Origin: Kosakonia pseudosacchari
Lineage (GTDB): Bacteria; Pseudomonadota; Gammaproteobacteria; Enterobacterales; Enterobacteriaceae
Assembly: GCF_900184035.1 (NCBI RefSeq)
Contig: NZ_FXWP01000013.1
Span: 605,228-669,227 of the forward strand
Reading direction: 5' to 3'
DNA: 64,000 bases
Shown one piece after another: positions 17,973 through 26,093 of this stretch. A program made the translations under genes and the position numbers. Positions within the stretch are counted from its first letter, which is position 1. Each line of letters starts with the position of its first letter. The notes under the pieces were generated by a model, which searched no databases, was not told the origin of the DNA, and saw only the letters and a list, made by a program, of their open reading frames with translations.

Positions 17973-18905
17973 ATGGATATCAATAGTACATCACAACCTG
18001 TTGTTTTTCTTTTTGCTGGCCAGGGTAATCCTGTTATCGGTATGGGGGCTGATTTGTGGAATATTAATCAGACGATACGTGGCATCTGGGATTGCGCCAG
18101 CGATATTTCTGGTATGGATATCAGGCGATTATGTTTAAAAGGACCAATGAATCGCTTGATCCAGACAACTGTGCAACAAATTGCTGTAACCGCGATGAAT
18201 GTTACGCTCTATACCCTTTGCAAAGATAAACTTGGTGACACACATGTTATCGGTTCATGCGGGCATAGCGTCGGGGAATATAGTGCACTTTATGCTGCCG
18301 GAGCCTTAACACTGGAAAATTTGTTTCGCCTGATCCATCTTCGTTCGCAGGTGATGGATGAGGTTAGTAAAAAAAACAAAGGTTATATGCTGGCGGTGAA
18401 AGGCGTCGATCATACCGCTCTCAGCCAAATGATCACTGAATCCGATCTGCCAATCGATATCAGTTGTGATAACAGCTGCCAACAACAAGTAGTCGGCGGA
18501 TCGGTAGCTGCGCTTAATGAGTTTCCACATCAGCTCCGTGCTGCTGGCTATGAGCCTGCGAAGCTCGGTGTAAGCGGTGCCTGGCATACGCGTCTGATGG
18601 CCGAAGGCGTACCTTTAATGCGCAAATATCTCTCAGACGCTGAAATTTGCCCTCCCCAGTACGATGTTGTCATGAATGTGACGGGCAGGGCAGAAAGCGA
18701 ACCGGTACAGATCAAAGAAAATCTCTCCTTGCATTTGACGCATACTGTTAAATGGGCAGATTCAATGTCGCTGTTTTTAGCACATAAAATCCCAGTCTTG
18801 TTCATTGAAATTAGCAATAAAGCTTACCTTGGGAAAGTGTTAAAGGATTTCGTAAATTTTAACTCTGAGATGACATTACATTGCAGGGGATTATTTTCAA
18901 TTTAA
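17973..18905 (+). CDS. Malonyl-CoA:ACP transacylase, FabD-like
   Basis: A 310-residue acyltransferase with N-terminal FLFAGQG, nucleophile Ser99 in GHSVGEY, Arg124 in HLRSQVM (malonate binding) and catalytic His205 in GAWHTRLM, the full FabD set. It would load malonyl groups on the cluster ACP. AAGGA lies 8 bases before the ATG and the gene follows the barrel gene by 11 bases. The arginine favours a dicarboxylic substrate such as malonyl-CoA. FabD normally sits in the housekeeping fab operon, so this is an extra copy. Confidence 0.93.
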   Translation: MDINSTSQPVVFLFAGQGNPVIGMGADLWNINQTIRGIWDCASDISGMDIRRLCLKGPMNRLIQTTVQQIAVTAMNVTLYTLCKDKLGDTHVIGSCGHSVGEYSALYAAGALTLENLFRLIHLRSQVMDEVSKKNKGYMLAVKGVDHTALSQMITESDLPIDISCDNSCQQQVVGGSVAALNEFPHQLRAAGYEPAKLGVSGAWHTRLMAEGVPLMRKYLSDAEICPPQYDVVMNVTGRAESEPVQIKENLSLHLTHTVKWADSMSLFLAHKIPVLFIEISNKAYLGKVLKDFVNFNSEMTLHCRGLFSI

Positions 18906-18915
18906 TGGTGCTATT

Positions 18916-19917
18916 GTGATTCCAGACTATCTCAAATTTATCCGTGTTCAGGATAAAAAAATATTGCCTTTTCTCTTCGTTGTTGTTTTTATTATGATTG
19001 GTTTTTATTGGAAGAATAACGGCTATAAAATTAATCAAAGTGATGTTTATTATATTAGTGGTATTGTGAGTATTTTACTCTTTAACTCAATTTATGAACT
19101 TAAAGCTTTTTGGGCATACAAATGCGTTACTAAAGCTATGGACTTCACCTTTTTTACCGGGAAGAAACTTGGCAGAATAGAAAAATGGTTTTCTCACCCA
19201 TTCGTTGTCAGTATTTTTTTTGCCGCTGTCTTTGGATTATTTATAAAGGGTGTTTTTCTGCTTTATCCATCAATGTACGTCATGATTCCTTTGTTGGCGA
19301 TTTCACCGATTTTTATTTACGCTGTGTTTCGGGTCTTAAGGACCAGTTATATTAAGCAGGTAGCAACAGCGGCGGTTGAAAAAGTGAAGTATAAACATCT
19401 TTATCGCTATATTGTTGCGTATGTTATTCTTAGTCTCGCTTTAAATTTACTGACTATTTCGCCTTTGAAACATGATGCGGATTTTTCGCTTCTGGTCGGT
19501 GTTTTTTCTGCTGAGGCAGTCGTCGCAATGTTTATTTTATGCTGCATTGTTTTAATGATGAACCTACTTTTTACTCGTTTGTCGAAACGTTATATTTTAC
19601 TCGGTAGGTTGTTTTTAAAAGAAATTGATTTTTACTTTTCAGTGTCATTGCCATGGCCTGCATTCTATGCCAAACCCTTTTGGTGGAGAATGATCCTGTT
19701 ACTGTGCATTGAATTTGTCTGGATCATTCTTGCTAGCATGTTACTGGCATGGTCCGGATGGCAACTCTGGTTTGAGATCTATTTTCTGATCTGCTTTTTA
19801 CCTTGCATTGGCTTTACTTATCTACATATTTACGCGCTTTGGCATCGGGATTTTATGATGGCTTGTGACATGTACTTCCGCTGGGGGACGATCGACAAAC
19901 AGACCCATCTTTGGTAA
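18916..19917 (+). CDS. Polytopic inner-membrane protein of unknown function
   Basis: A 333-residue protein with about eight hydrophobic segments and a GTG start 10 bases after the transacylase stop. No transporter or acyltransferase motif is recognisable; a conserved-looking FYFSVSLPWPAFYAKPFWWRM loop stands out. As last gene of the run it may anchor the assembly line or modify or flip the product. Function not assigned. Confidence 0.7.
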   Translation: MIPDYLKFIRVQDKKILPFLFVVVFIMIGFYWKNNGYKINQSDVYYISGIVSILLFNSIYELKAFWAYKCVTKAMDFTFFTGKKLGRIEKWFSHPFVVSIFFAAVFGLFIKGVFLLYPSMYVMIPLLAISPIFIYAVFRVLRTSYIKQVATAAVEKVKYKHLYRYIVAYVILSLALNLLTISPLKHDADFSLLVGVFSAEAVVAMFILCCIVLMMNLLFTRLSKRYILLGRLFLKEIDFYFSVSLPWPAFYAKPFWWRMILLLCIEFVWIILASMLLAWSGWQLWFEIYFLICFLPCIGFTYLHIYALWHRDFMMACDMYFRWGTIDKQTHLW

Positions 19918-19925
19918 ATAAATAA

Positions 19926-19958
19926 ACCGCCTGTAGCTTTTCTATTACTACAGGCGGT
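19926..19958. terminator. Hairpin at the end of the biosynthetic run
   Basis: ACCGCCTGTAG (19926-19936) pairs perfectly with CTACAGGCGGT (19948-19958). It sits between two convergent genes, 9 bases after the last plus-strand stop. The following sequence is only mildly T-rich, so strength as an intrinsic terminator is uncertain. Confidence 0.65.
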
Positions 19959-19980
19959 GACGATCTTGTGTTTGCATGTT

Positions 19981-20592
19981 TTAAAAGCTGTAATCCAGTT
20001 CTCTTATACTGGCAGGAGAGGTGAAAAATGTTGATGATTCTTCAAGTAGTTTATCTCTTATCAAAAGCAGGTCGCTTATTTTCTTTCCCCCCAATTTTTT
20101 GCACGCCTTGTTGCGATAAGCGTAAACCCTTTTGGGCGGTATATTAAGCGACTTAGCTATCAGATGAATATTTTTGCCTTTTAGTGATTCTTTGAGAATA
20201 GTATTCTCGATATCACTGAGCTCACTATCTCTGATCGAAACCTCTTTTTTCTTTTTAGCCACAACTCTAATTGCGCGGCTGATGTCGAGAAGCGAGTCCC
20301 TGGATTTGATGACCAGATCGGCATCATTAATCACGATATCCCTCGTGGCACCTAAAATAACCAGTAATTTACAGACCTTATTAAGTGGTGAGATTGCCTT
20401 GGCATAGGAGTTATTTTTCGCGTCCAGGTGAAGGATAACGACGTCATCTGGCGTGAGCTGATTGGTAAGTGAAGAATCTAATTCATGTGCAACTATGTCC
20501 CATCCCTTCGATTTGGCTAATGAAATAATTCCATTCTGGAAATAAACATCGTCACTGATTGTATAAATCTTCATGTGTTTGCTCGATATCAT
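19981..20592 (-). CDS. LuxR/NarL-type HTH transcription regulator
   Basis: A 203-residue protein with a receiver-like N-terminal half (about 7-115: KIYTISDDVYFQNGIISLA...DDVVILHLD) that lacks an obvious phosphorylation pocket, and a C-terminal LuxR-type helix-turn-helix (about 125-185: LSDIENTILKESLKGKNIHLIAKSLNIPPKRVYAYRNKACKKLG). The layout resembles the FimZ/RcsB-like atypical response regulators. It converges on the biosynthetic run and is AT-rich like it, suggesting it belongs to the same block. The start may be residue 7 (20574). Target genes are unknown. Confidence 0.82.
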   Translation of the reverse strand: MISSKHMKIYTISDDVYFQNGIISLAKSKGWDIVAHELDSSLTNQLTPDDVVILHLDAKNNSYAKAISPLNKVCKLLVILGATRDIVINDADLVIKSRDSLLDISRAIRVVAKKKKEVSIRDSELSDIENTILKESLKGKNIHLIAKSLNIPPKRVYAYRNKACKKLGGKKISDLLLIRDKLLEESSTFFTSPASIRELDYSF

Positions 20593-20965
20593 GTTGAATA
20601 ATTCTGCGGATAATTCCTGGATTATAATTAGCAGGGAGTGGAACCTGTAATTAAATAGTCTTAAATGGAACCTTGTGAGTGATAAGGTTAGACGCGGAGT
20701 GGATTGTAATTACGTGTTTGCCGTCTATACTTCTTAGATGAATTTTGTGATTTTGTTGTTTTAAATAAAGAAAGATATTAACTGATGCATTTTAGATAAT
20801 GTTGTTTTTTTATCTTGTAGATTCTTTTTTTCTTGGCATATTATTTCGCTTTTTTAAAATAGAATGGAGAAGTTTCAACATTTGTTAGGATTTCCCGGCT
20901 TGCGATGTTCAGCATGCTGATGAGGGCAGGCAGAAAACGCGTTAACTATCGTAAGGGTTTAAGTA
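20593..20965. other. AT-rich intergenic region before dosC
   Basis: No gene seen. It holds the divergent upstream regions of the LuxR-type regulator and dosC and marks the right edge of the AT-rich block. No clear promoter pair could be chosen. Confidence 0.5.
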
Positions 20966-22348
20966 ATGGAAAATTATCTTAAATTAATGAAAAGTGAATG
21001 GTTTCATCTCATTGATAGAACAGATGAACGTATTCGCTTTTTAGCGGCGGAAGTTGGCAATACGCATGCACATATTCTGAGTCAGGAGTTCTACCGTATT
21101 GTGCTGACCGACCCTCATGCGGAAGAGTTTCTGTCTAATGATCAAGTAGAACGGCATCTTAAAAGAGCGTTAGAGAAGTGGATTAAAGATGTGTTAGCTT
21201 GTCAAATCACTGATATTGATAGGCTTATAGCGGTTCAGCAACACGTGGCTTCGATCCACGCGCGTATTGGCATTGCGGTTGAAATTGTAGAAATGGGTTT
21301 CCGTGTTCTTAAAAAAATCCTCTTCCCGGTGATCAATTCTTCCTCTTACAGTGCAGCAGACAAGCTCGAAGTTTACCATTACGCCATTAACAGTATTGAT
21401 CTGGCCATGGAAGTGATGTCGCGCGCTTTTACCTTTACGGAACACAACTCAGCGAAGGAGGATGAGAATTACCGTATTTTCTCGCTACTTGAGAATGCGG
21501 AAGAAGAAAAAGAGCGTCAGATCGCTGCATTGTTAAGCTGGGAGATTGACCTTATCTACAAAATCATTATGGACGCTGATCTCGGTAACAGCCTCTCCCT
21601 CAGCCAGTCTGACTTTGGCCTGTGGTTCAACCATAAAGGCCGTCATTACTTTAGCGGTATCGCCGAAGTGGGGCATATCTCTCGCCTCATTCAGGATCTT
21701 GATGAAGTTTTTCGTAATACACGCATTACCCCCAGAGCTTTAAGTAACAGAACGCTCCGTGTCAAATTTCTTATTCAGATCAGAAATACCGTTTCGCAGA
21801 TCATTACAATGTTGCGTGAACTCTTTGAGGAGGTTTCCCGGCATGAAGTGGGAATGGATGTGCTGACAAAACTCCTTAATCGACGCTTTTTGCCGACGAT
21901 ATTTAAACGCGAAATTGCCCATGCCAAGCGGATGAATACACCGTTGTCTGTATTAATTATTGATGTTGATAAATTTAAACAAATTAATGACACATGGGGT
22001 CATCATACAGGCGATGAAATTTTACGCAAAGTATCGAACGCTTTTTATGACAATGTGCGTAGCAGTGACTATGTTTTCCGTTACGGCGGTGATGAATTTG
22101 TCATTATTTTAACTGAGGCGACAGAGTTTGATACGTTGCGTATTGCAGAGCGTATTCGTGGCCGTGTTGAAAAAACCAATGTTATTTCTCCTTCGGGTGA
22201 AAATATTCCACTGTCCCTTTCTATCGGTGCGGCAATGTTCAGTGGGCACCCTGATTACGAACGTTTAATACAGGTTGCTGATGAGGCGCTATATATTGCC
22301 AAAAATAAGGGGCGCAATCGTGTCGAGTTATGGAAAGCACCAGATTGA
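20966..22348 (+). CDS. dosC: Globin-coupled diguanylate cyclase DosC
   Basis: The 460-residue protein aligns throughout with E. coli DosC (YddV). The N-terminal globin domain (about 1-155) keeps the proximal heme ligand His98 and distal Tyr43; a middle helical domain follows; the C-terminal GGDEF domain (about 295-455) has RYGGDEF and an RSSD inhibitory site just before it. It makes cyclic di-GMP in response to oxygen bound to heme. In E. coli dosC is co-transcribed with the phosphodiesterase gene dosP; none follows here. Confidence 0.93.
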   Translation: MENYLKLMKSEWFHLIDRTDERIRFLAAEVGNTHAHILSQEFYRIVLTDPHAEEFLSNDQVERHLKRALEKWIKDVLACQITDIDRLIAVQQHVASIHARIGIAVEIVEMGFRVLKKILFPVINSSSYSAADKLEVYHYAINSIDLAMEVMSRAFTFTEHNSAKEDENYRIFSLLENAEEEKERQIAALLSWEIDLIYKIIMDADLGNSLSLSQSDFGLWFNHKGRHYFSGIAEVGHISRLIQDLDEVFRNTRITPRALSNRTLRVKFLIQIRNTVSQIITMLRELFEEVSRHEVGMDVLTKLLNRRFLPTIFKREIAHAKRMNTPLSVLIIDVDKFKQINDTWGHHTGDEILRKVSNAFYDNVRSSDYVFRYGGDEFVIILTEATEFDTLRIAERIRGRVEKTNVISPSGENIPLSLSIGAAMFSGHPDYERLIQVADEALYIAKNKGRNRVELWKAPD

Positions 22349-22609
22349 ATTATCCGGATAAAATTAACGCTATAGTCGATTTAACCGTAGCGATCTTTTT
22401 ATTCGCAGTTTGTGAAAAGGAAAGGGCGTAATTAACCGGGAATGTTGGGGCTTAAACAGCCATGCTTTTGGCGATTATCAACATGTGCGATCAAATTAAC
22501 CGGTTTTAAGCAAAACTGACTCTGTTCGCCTTCAGATTTTCCTCTGTCTGGTCTTGCTGAATTATCCGCATTTGTTACTCTTTTCACTTTATGTCAAAGG
22601 ATGGCAGAA

Positions 22610-23335
22610 GTGAAAATTTGCTCCTGTTTGCTGGCGCTCGTGCTTGGTAGCACCGCCACGGTAGCCTGTGCACAGCAAACCTATATTCCGGTACTGTTAA
22701 ATCTGTCGACACTGCTCGATTTCAACCCGGTCAAAGGTCATGTCAAGACCATCGATTCTGTGGGAACCGATGATAAAGGCAACGAGGTTTACACGCTTCA
22801 TGTGGCGTTATCAGCTGAGGGCTGTGTACAGAGGTTACGTCGCGACGGGAAATCCGATAATAGCCATATGAATTTAGTCAAAGAGGGGAGGGCGTTAAAA
22901 GGGACATTTAACGATCAACCTGTCACTTTTGGGCTGGATGATAAATGCAATTTAACGAGCCGCGATGAGAGTAATGGGCATCTTGATTACAAAACCAATG
23001 CGCAAGGCCTGCTCGGCGAGACAATGCTGCGGACGCTAAAAATTACCGATCATTTCTACGACACTGATGGCAATATCAAAAAGGTGCAATATTACTCAGG
23101 CGATCTCGTCGCCTCTTCAACCAGCATTAGCTACCCGGATAGCGTCAATAAACCGCTCGATTATACGATGGTCAACGAATCTGCTCTTGATGCCCGTTTT
23201 AATTTCACTGCGGTGAGTGAATGCCAGTACGACGAAAGGCAAGTTCCTGTTATTTGCCACATAAATGTCACCCCGGCAAACTCCGGGGATGCGTTGACGC
23301 ATATGACAGTAGCCACCCGCGCGAATTTTTACTGA
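22610..23335 (+). CDS. YnfC-like exported protein (UPF0257 family)
   Basis: A protein of about 241 residues with an N-terminal signal sequence ending near TVACAQ; the cysteine could make it a lipoprotein, though threonine at the -3 position is not ideal. The LDFNPVKG stretch near the N terminus and CQYDERQVPVICHINV near the C terminus match the pattern of E. coli YnfC lipoprotein. Function of the family is unknown. GTG 22610 is preferred because AAAGG is 9 bases upstream; ATG 22601 overlaps that site and would add three residues. A bidirectional terminator follows. Confidence 0.72.
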   Translation: MKICSCLLALVLGSTATVACAQQTYIPVLLNLSTLLDFNPVKGHVKTIDSVGTDDKGNEVYTLHVALSAEGCVQRLRRDGKSDNSHMNLVKEGRALKGTFNDQPVTFGLDDKCNLTSRDESNGHLDYKTNAQGLLGETMLRTLKITDHFYDTDGNIKKVQYYSGDLVASSTSISYPDSVNKPLDYTMVNESALDARFNFTAVSECQYDERQVPVICHINVTPANSGDALTHMTVATRANFY

Positions 23336-23340
23336 GTTGT

Positions 23341-23370
23341 AAAAGCGGAGCCACTGGCTGGCTCCGTTTT
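23341..23370. terminator. Bidirectional terminator
   Basis: CGGAGCCA (23346-23353) pairs with TGGCTCCG (23359-23366), flanked by AAAA on the left and TTTTATTT on the right. It serves the two convergent genes on either side. Confidence 0.85.
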
Positions 23371-23372
23371 AT

Positions 23373-24122
23373 TTACAAACTACCGGTACCGCCGTCGACC
23401 AGTAATTCCGTGCCGACCACATAAGCGGACTCATCCGAAGCAAGAAATAGCGCGGCCTTCGCCAGCTCCGTCGGTGTGCCCATTCTTCCTAATGGCACCA
23501 GATCTTTGATTTCACTTTGCAGCGATGCCTGCGCCGCGCCGCTCAGCCCCAGCTTATTCAGCGCCGGCGTCTCAACCGGGCCAGGGCTCAAACCATTGAG
23601 GCGCACCCCGCGCGCAAGCAATTCCGCCGATAGCGTACGGGCAAGTGACAGGAGCGCTGCCTTACTCGCGGCATACACGCTGCTGGTCGGCAGTCCTATC
23701 CGCGCGCTGACTGAACCACACAAAATGACTGACGAGGGATTATGTAGCAGTGGCAGGAGAGCCTGAATAAGAAAGTAGGGGCCTTTAAGATTGGTGTCCA
23801 TCAACCGATCCCAGTTCTCTTCCCGCCACTCTTCAAGTAAGCCGTGCGAGACATCACCCGCATTAATATACAATACATCCAGTTGTGGCCAGCGCGTCGC
23901 GAGGGTGGCGGCCAGCTGGCGCTGATCGTCGGTTCGGCTGGCATCAGAAGCAATAACCCAGGCATTATCACCAAGTATTGCCTGCGCTTGTTTTAAGGTG
24001 TCCGGGTTACGGCCAGTGATGGCTACCTGCGCGCCTTCGGCAATGAATTCTTGTGCGGTAGCAAGGCCGATCCCGGTGGTACCGCCGGTTATCAGTGCGT
24101 ATTTTCCTGCTAAGCGTCCCAT
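23373..24122 (-). CDS. Short-chain dehydrogenase/reductase
   Basis: A 249-residue classical SDR with TGGTTGIG cofactor motif, catalytic Ser (CGSVSA), Tyr-Lys (YAASK) and the C-terminal GTELLVDGG. The sequence after the first strand (ITGRN) suggests NADP preference. Its substrate is unknown. It is divergent from an HxlR-type regulator gene, with a palindrome-rich gap between them, which implies regulation by that protein. GGAG precedes the ATG at a good distance. Confidence 0.9.
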   Translation of the reverse strand: MGRLAGKYALITGGTTGIGLATAQEFIAEGAQVAITGRNPDTLKQAQAILGDNAWVIASDASRTDDQRQLAATLATRWPQLDVLYINAGDVSHGLLEEWREENWDRLMDTNLKGPYFLIQALLPLLHNPSSVILCGSVSARIGLPTSSVYAASKAALLSLARTLSAELLARGVRLNGLSPGPVETPALNKLGLSGAAQASLQSEIKDLVPLGRMGTPTELAKAALFLASDESAYVVGTELLVDGGTGSL

Positions 24123-24167
24123 TTTCGACTCCTCTATTTAAACTTGAGAAAGCACTATAGAGCCGTT

Positions 24168-24202
24168 AGTATCCTTTGGATACAAGGTACCAGATGGGTA
24201 CT
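24168..24202. promoter_or_regulatory. Tandem palindromic operator between SDR and HxlR genes
   Basis: A perfect palindrome GTATCCTTTGGATAC (24169-24183) is followed two bases later by GGTACC and GGGTACT (to 24202), so the whole element reads AGTATCC ... GGGTACT with near-dyad symmetry. Two adjacent palindromes in a divergent gap are what an HxlR-type dimer would bind. Binding is inferred. Confidence 0.6.
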
Positions 24203-24222
24203 AAAGAGACAGAAGGTGCGTT

Positions 24223-24582
24223 ATGGCGGATTCAGCGGCATTGTTGCCGAAAAAAAATTATGTGACAGAGCCCTGTCCGATGACTGATTTTGTCAGCCTG
24301 ATTTCCGGAAAATGGGCTATTCCGATTTTATACCGCTTAATTGTGTTGAATACGGCGGTGCGCTTTAGCGAGTTGCAGCGTGCTGTTTCACCGATTACGC
24401 AAAAAGAGCTGACCCGCCAGTTGCGGTTATTTGAGCAACGCGGGCTGGTCTCCCGACAGGTTTATCCGGAAGTCCCGCCGCGCGTCGAATATTGCATTAC
24501 CCCGTTGGGGCTGACCTTGCGCGGCGCGTTAGATCCGCTGGCCGAGTGGATGCGTAATCACGGTAATAAGTTAAAACGTTAA
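24223..24582 (+). CDS. HxlR-family winged-helix regulator
   Basis: A 119-residue HxlR/DUF24 protein: the conserved cysteine in EPCPMTDFVSLISGKWAIPILY, the recognition region RFSELQRAVSPITQKELTRQLR and the wing YPEVPPRVEYCITPLG. HxlR proteins often sense electrophiles or oxidants through this cysteine and control a neighbouring oxidoreductase. It diverges from the SDR gene on its left and overlaps the end of the convergent SDR on its right by 4 bases. Confidence 0.93.
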   Translation: MADSAALLPKKNYVTEPCPMTDFVSLISGKWAIPILYRLIVLNTAVRFSELQRAVSPITQKELTRQLRLFEQRGLVSRQVYPEVPPRVEYCITPLGLTLRGALDPLAEWMRNHGNKLKR

Positions 24583-25361
24583 TCGCGTGAGTAACGTGAA
24601 GCAGGTTTGCCATTACGCGAAGCGCTAAATAGCGCGAGTCGCGCCGCTTCCCAGTTATCCCACAGCTGTAAATCCTCGACTGGCGGAACCGTGATCAGTT
24701 CTCCATGGTCGAGGCCTGCCAGCGCCGCGTCGACCAGATCTTCGCTGGTCATTACTGAGCCTTCCGGTAACGCATCGAGTGTAATACCGGAATGCCCCCA
24801 AATTTCAGTCGCGGTAGCGGCTGGCAGCACAGCCTGAATGCGAACATTGCTCCCGGCAAACTCTTCTTGCAAACCACGGGTGAAATTAAGCACCCAGGCT
24901 TTCGTCGCGCTATAGACCGCGCTGCCTGCGCGAGCATGGAAAGCAACGACTGACGCAATATTAATGATGGTTCCCTGATTGTTTTCCACAAAACGCGGTA
25001 ATACTGCCAGCGTCAGACGCATCAGCGCCGTCGTATTCAGCGTGTTGATGGCTTCATGTTGATCGGCATTGCTGCTGAGGACAGGAGCAAGATTTGCTGC
25101 ACCGGCATTGTTCACCAGCAGATTTATCGTCGTGTCGTCACGCAAAACCGTTTCAACCAGCTGGATCCCCTCAGCCTTGCTGAGATCGGCCACCAGCGTG
25201 TTGATTTTTACGCCATGTCGCTGCTGCAAATCGTCGGCAAGTGCATGTAAACGATCGCCGCGCCGCGCGACCAGCAGCAAGTCGTAACCACGTGCCGCGA
25301 GACGGTCGGCATAGATAGCACCAATCCCTGAAGAGGCGCCGGTAATCAATGCAGTTGTCAT
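24579..25361 (-). CDS. Short-chain dehydrogenase/reductase
   Basis: A 260-residue SDR with TGASSGIG, LVNNAG, Ser in NIASV and YSATK. The first part (ALITGASSGIGAIYADRLAARGYDLLLVARRGDRL) resembles the YqjQ/DltE-like group. Substrate unknown. Its promoter carries a GGTTTTATAAT-type palindrome shared with the HxlR gene upstream on the same strand, so that regulator probably controls it. Confidence 0.9.
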   Translation of the reverse strand: MTTALITGASSGIGAIYADRLAARGYDLLLVARRGDRLHALADDLQQRHGVKINTLVADLSKAEGIQLVETVLRDDTTINLLVNNAGAANLAPVLSSNADQHEAINTLNTTALMRLTLAVLPRFVENNQGTIINIASVVAFHARAGSAVYSATKAWVLNFTRGLQEEFAGSNVRIQAVLPAATATEIWGHSGITLDALPEGSVMTSEDLVDAALAGLDHGELITVPPVEDLQLWDNWEAARLALFSASRNGKPASRYSRD

Positions 25362-25419
25362 TTTCTCTTACCTCGTTATTAAATGGTTTCATCATAAAAC
25401 TAAATGTAGCTTCTGCTAT

Positions 25420-25440
25420 TTGGTTTTATAATGCAACCAA
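25420..25440. promoter_or_regulatory. Palindromic operator upstream of the SDR gene
   Basis: TTGGTT (25420-25425) and AACCAA (25435-25440) are inverted around an AT-rich centre containing TTATAAT. A near-identical element, GGTTTTATAATTAAACC on the minus strand, lies before the upstream HxlR gene. Two copies of one motif in front of regulator and neighbour suggest an HxlR operator. Confidence 0.62.
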
Positions 25441-25494
25441 ATTGGGCGGCAAAAAGTGCGATTTTATAATCGTTTGAGGTAACAAATTGAATTA

Positions 25495-25941
25495 TCAGAT
25501 TTTGGCAGTACGCAGCCGCACGTCCTCTGGCAGCAACTCACGGCCATCCTCGGCGCGCAGAGCCAGTTTTTGTAACGGACGTTGTGTATGGCTATCGACC
25601 AGCACGCTGGCGGGTTCACCCTGCTCAAACAACCATTCTTGTCCCCATTGCGAGAGAGCGACCAGCACCGTTTGCAGGGCGCGGCCTTTTTCTGTTAACA
25701 CATATTCCTGCCAGGCGCTGCCGTCAGAGGCGGGTTGCGTGCGCAAAATACCTTCATCCACCAGTAGCTTAAGACGTGCAGTCAGCATATTTTTGGCAAT
25801 ACCCAGGTTTTTCTGGAATTCACCAAACCGCGTCACGCCAGCTAATGCATCGCGCACAATGAGTAACGACCACCAGTCGCCAATAATATTCAGTGAACGA
25901 GCTACAGGGCAGAAAGTTTCTTCAAAGCGAGTACGTTTCAT
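25495..25941 (-). CDS. HxlR-family winged-helix regulator
   Basis: A 148-residue HxlR-type protein with the cysteine in EETFCPVARSLNIIGDWWSLLIVRDAL, recognition region RFGEFQKNLGIAKNMLTARLK and wing EYVLTEKG. It has a C-terminal extension of about 40 residues compared with short HxlR members. Same strand as the downstream SDR gene, separated by 133 bases with its own operator-like palindrome. GGAG precedes the ATG. Confidence 0.92.
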   Translation of the reverse strand: MKRTRFEETFCPVARSLNIIGDWWSLLIVRDALAGVTRFGEFQKNLGIAKNMLTARLKLLVDEGILRTQPASDGSAWQEYVLTEKGRALQTVLVALSQWGQEWLFEQGEPASVLVDSHTQRPLQKLALRAEDGRELLPEDVRLRTAKI

Positions 25942-25959
25942 CGCGGTTCTCCGGTTAGC

Positions 25960-25976
25960 GGTTTAATTATAAAACC
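25960..25976. promoter_or_regulatory. Palindromic operator upstream of the HxlR gene
   Basis: GGTTTAATTATAAAACC is a near-perfect palindrome 18 bases before the HxlR start codon and matches the element before the downstream SDR gene, consistent with autoregulation. Confidence 0.6.
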
Positions 25977-26093
25977 ACATCGTGCGGCTTCACACCGCTT
26001 TTTGCGCCAGTGCACACTCCGCAGATCTTATGCGAGTGAGATGTCATGAATGTGTCACAATCTAATTTCGGGTAGAAAAATAAGGAAAGTATA

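Noticed and set aside
1..20592. Aryl-polyene cluster of the E. coli/Vibrio type
   Set aside because: Ketosynthases, ACP, reductase, dehydratase and a LolA-like protein are shared, but I see no MMPL exporter, ammonia-lyase, lysophospholipid-type acyltransferase or thioesterase, and the Lol-type ABC genes, GcvT-like gene and TpsB are foreign to those clusters.
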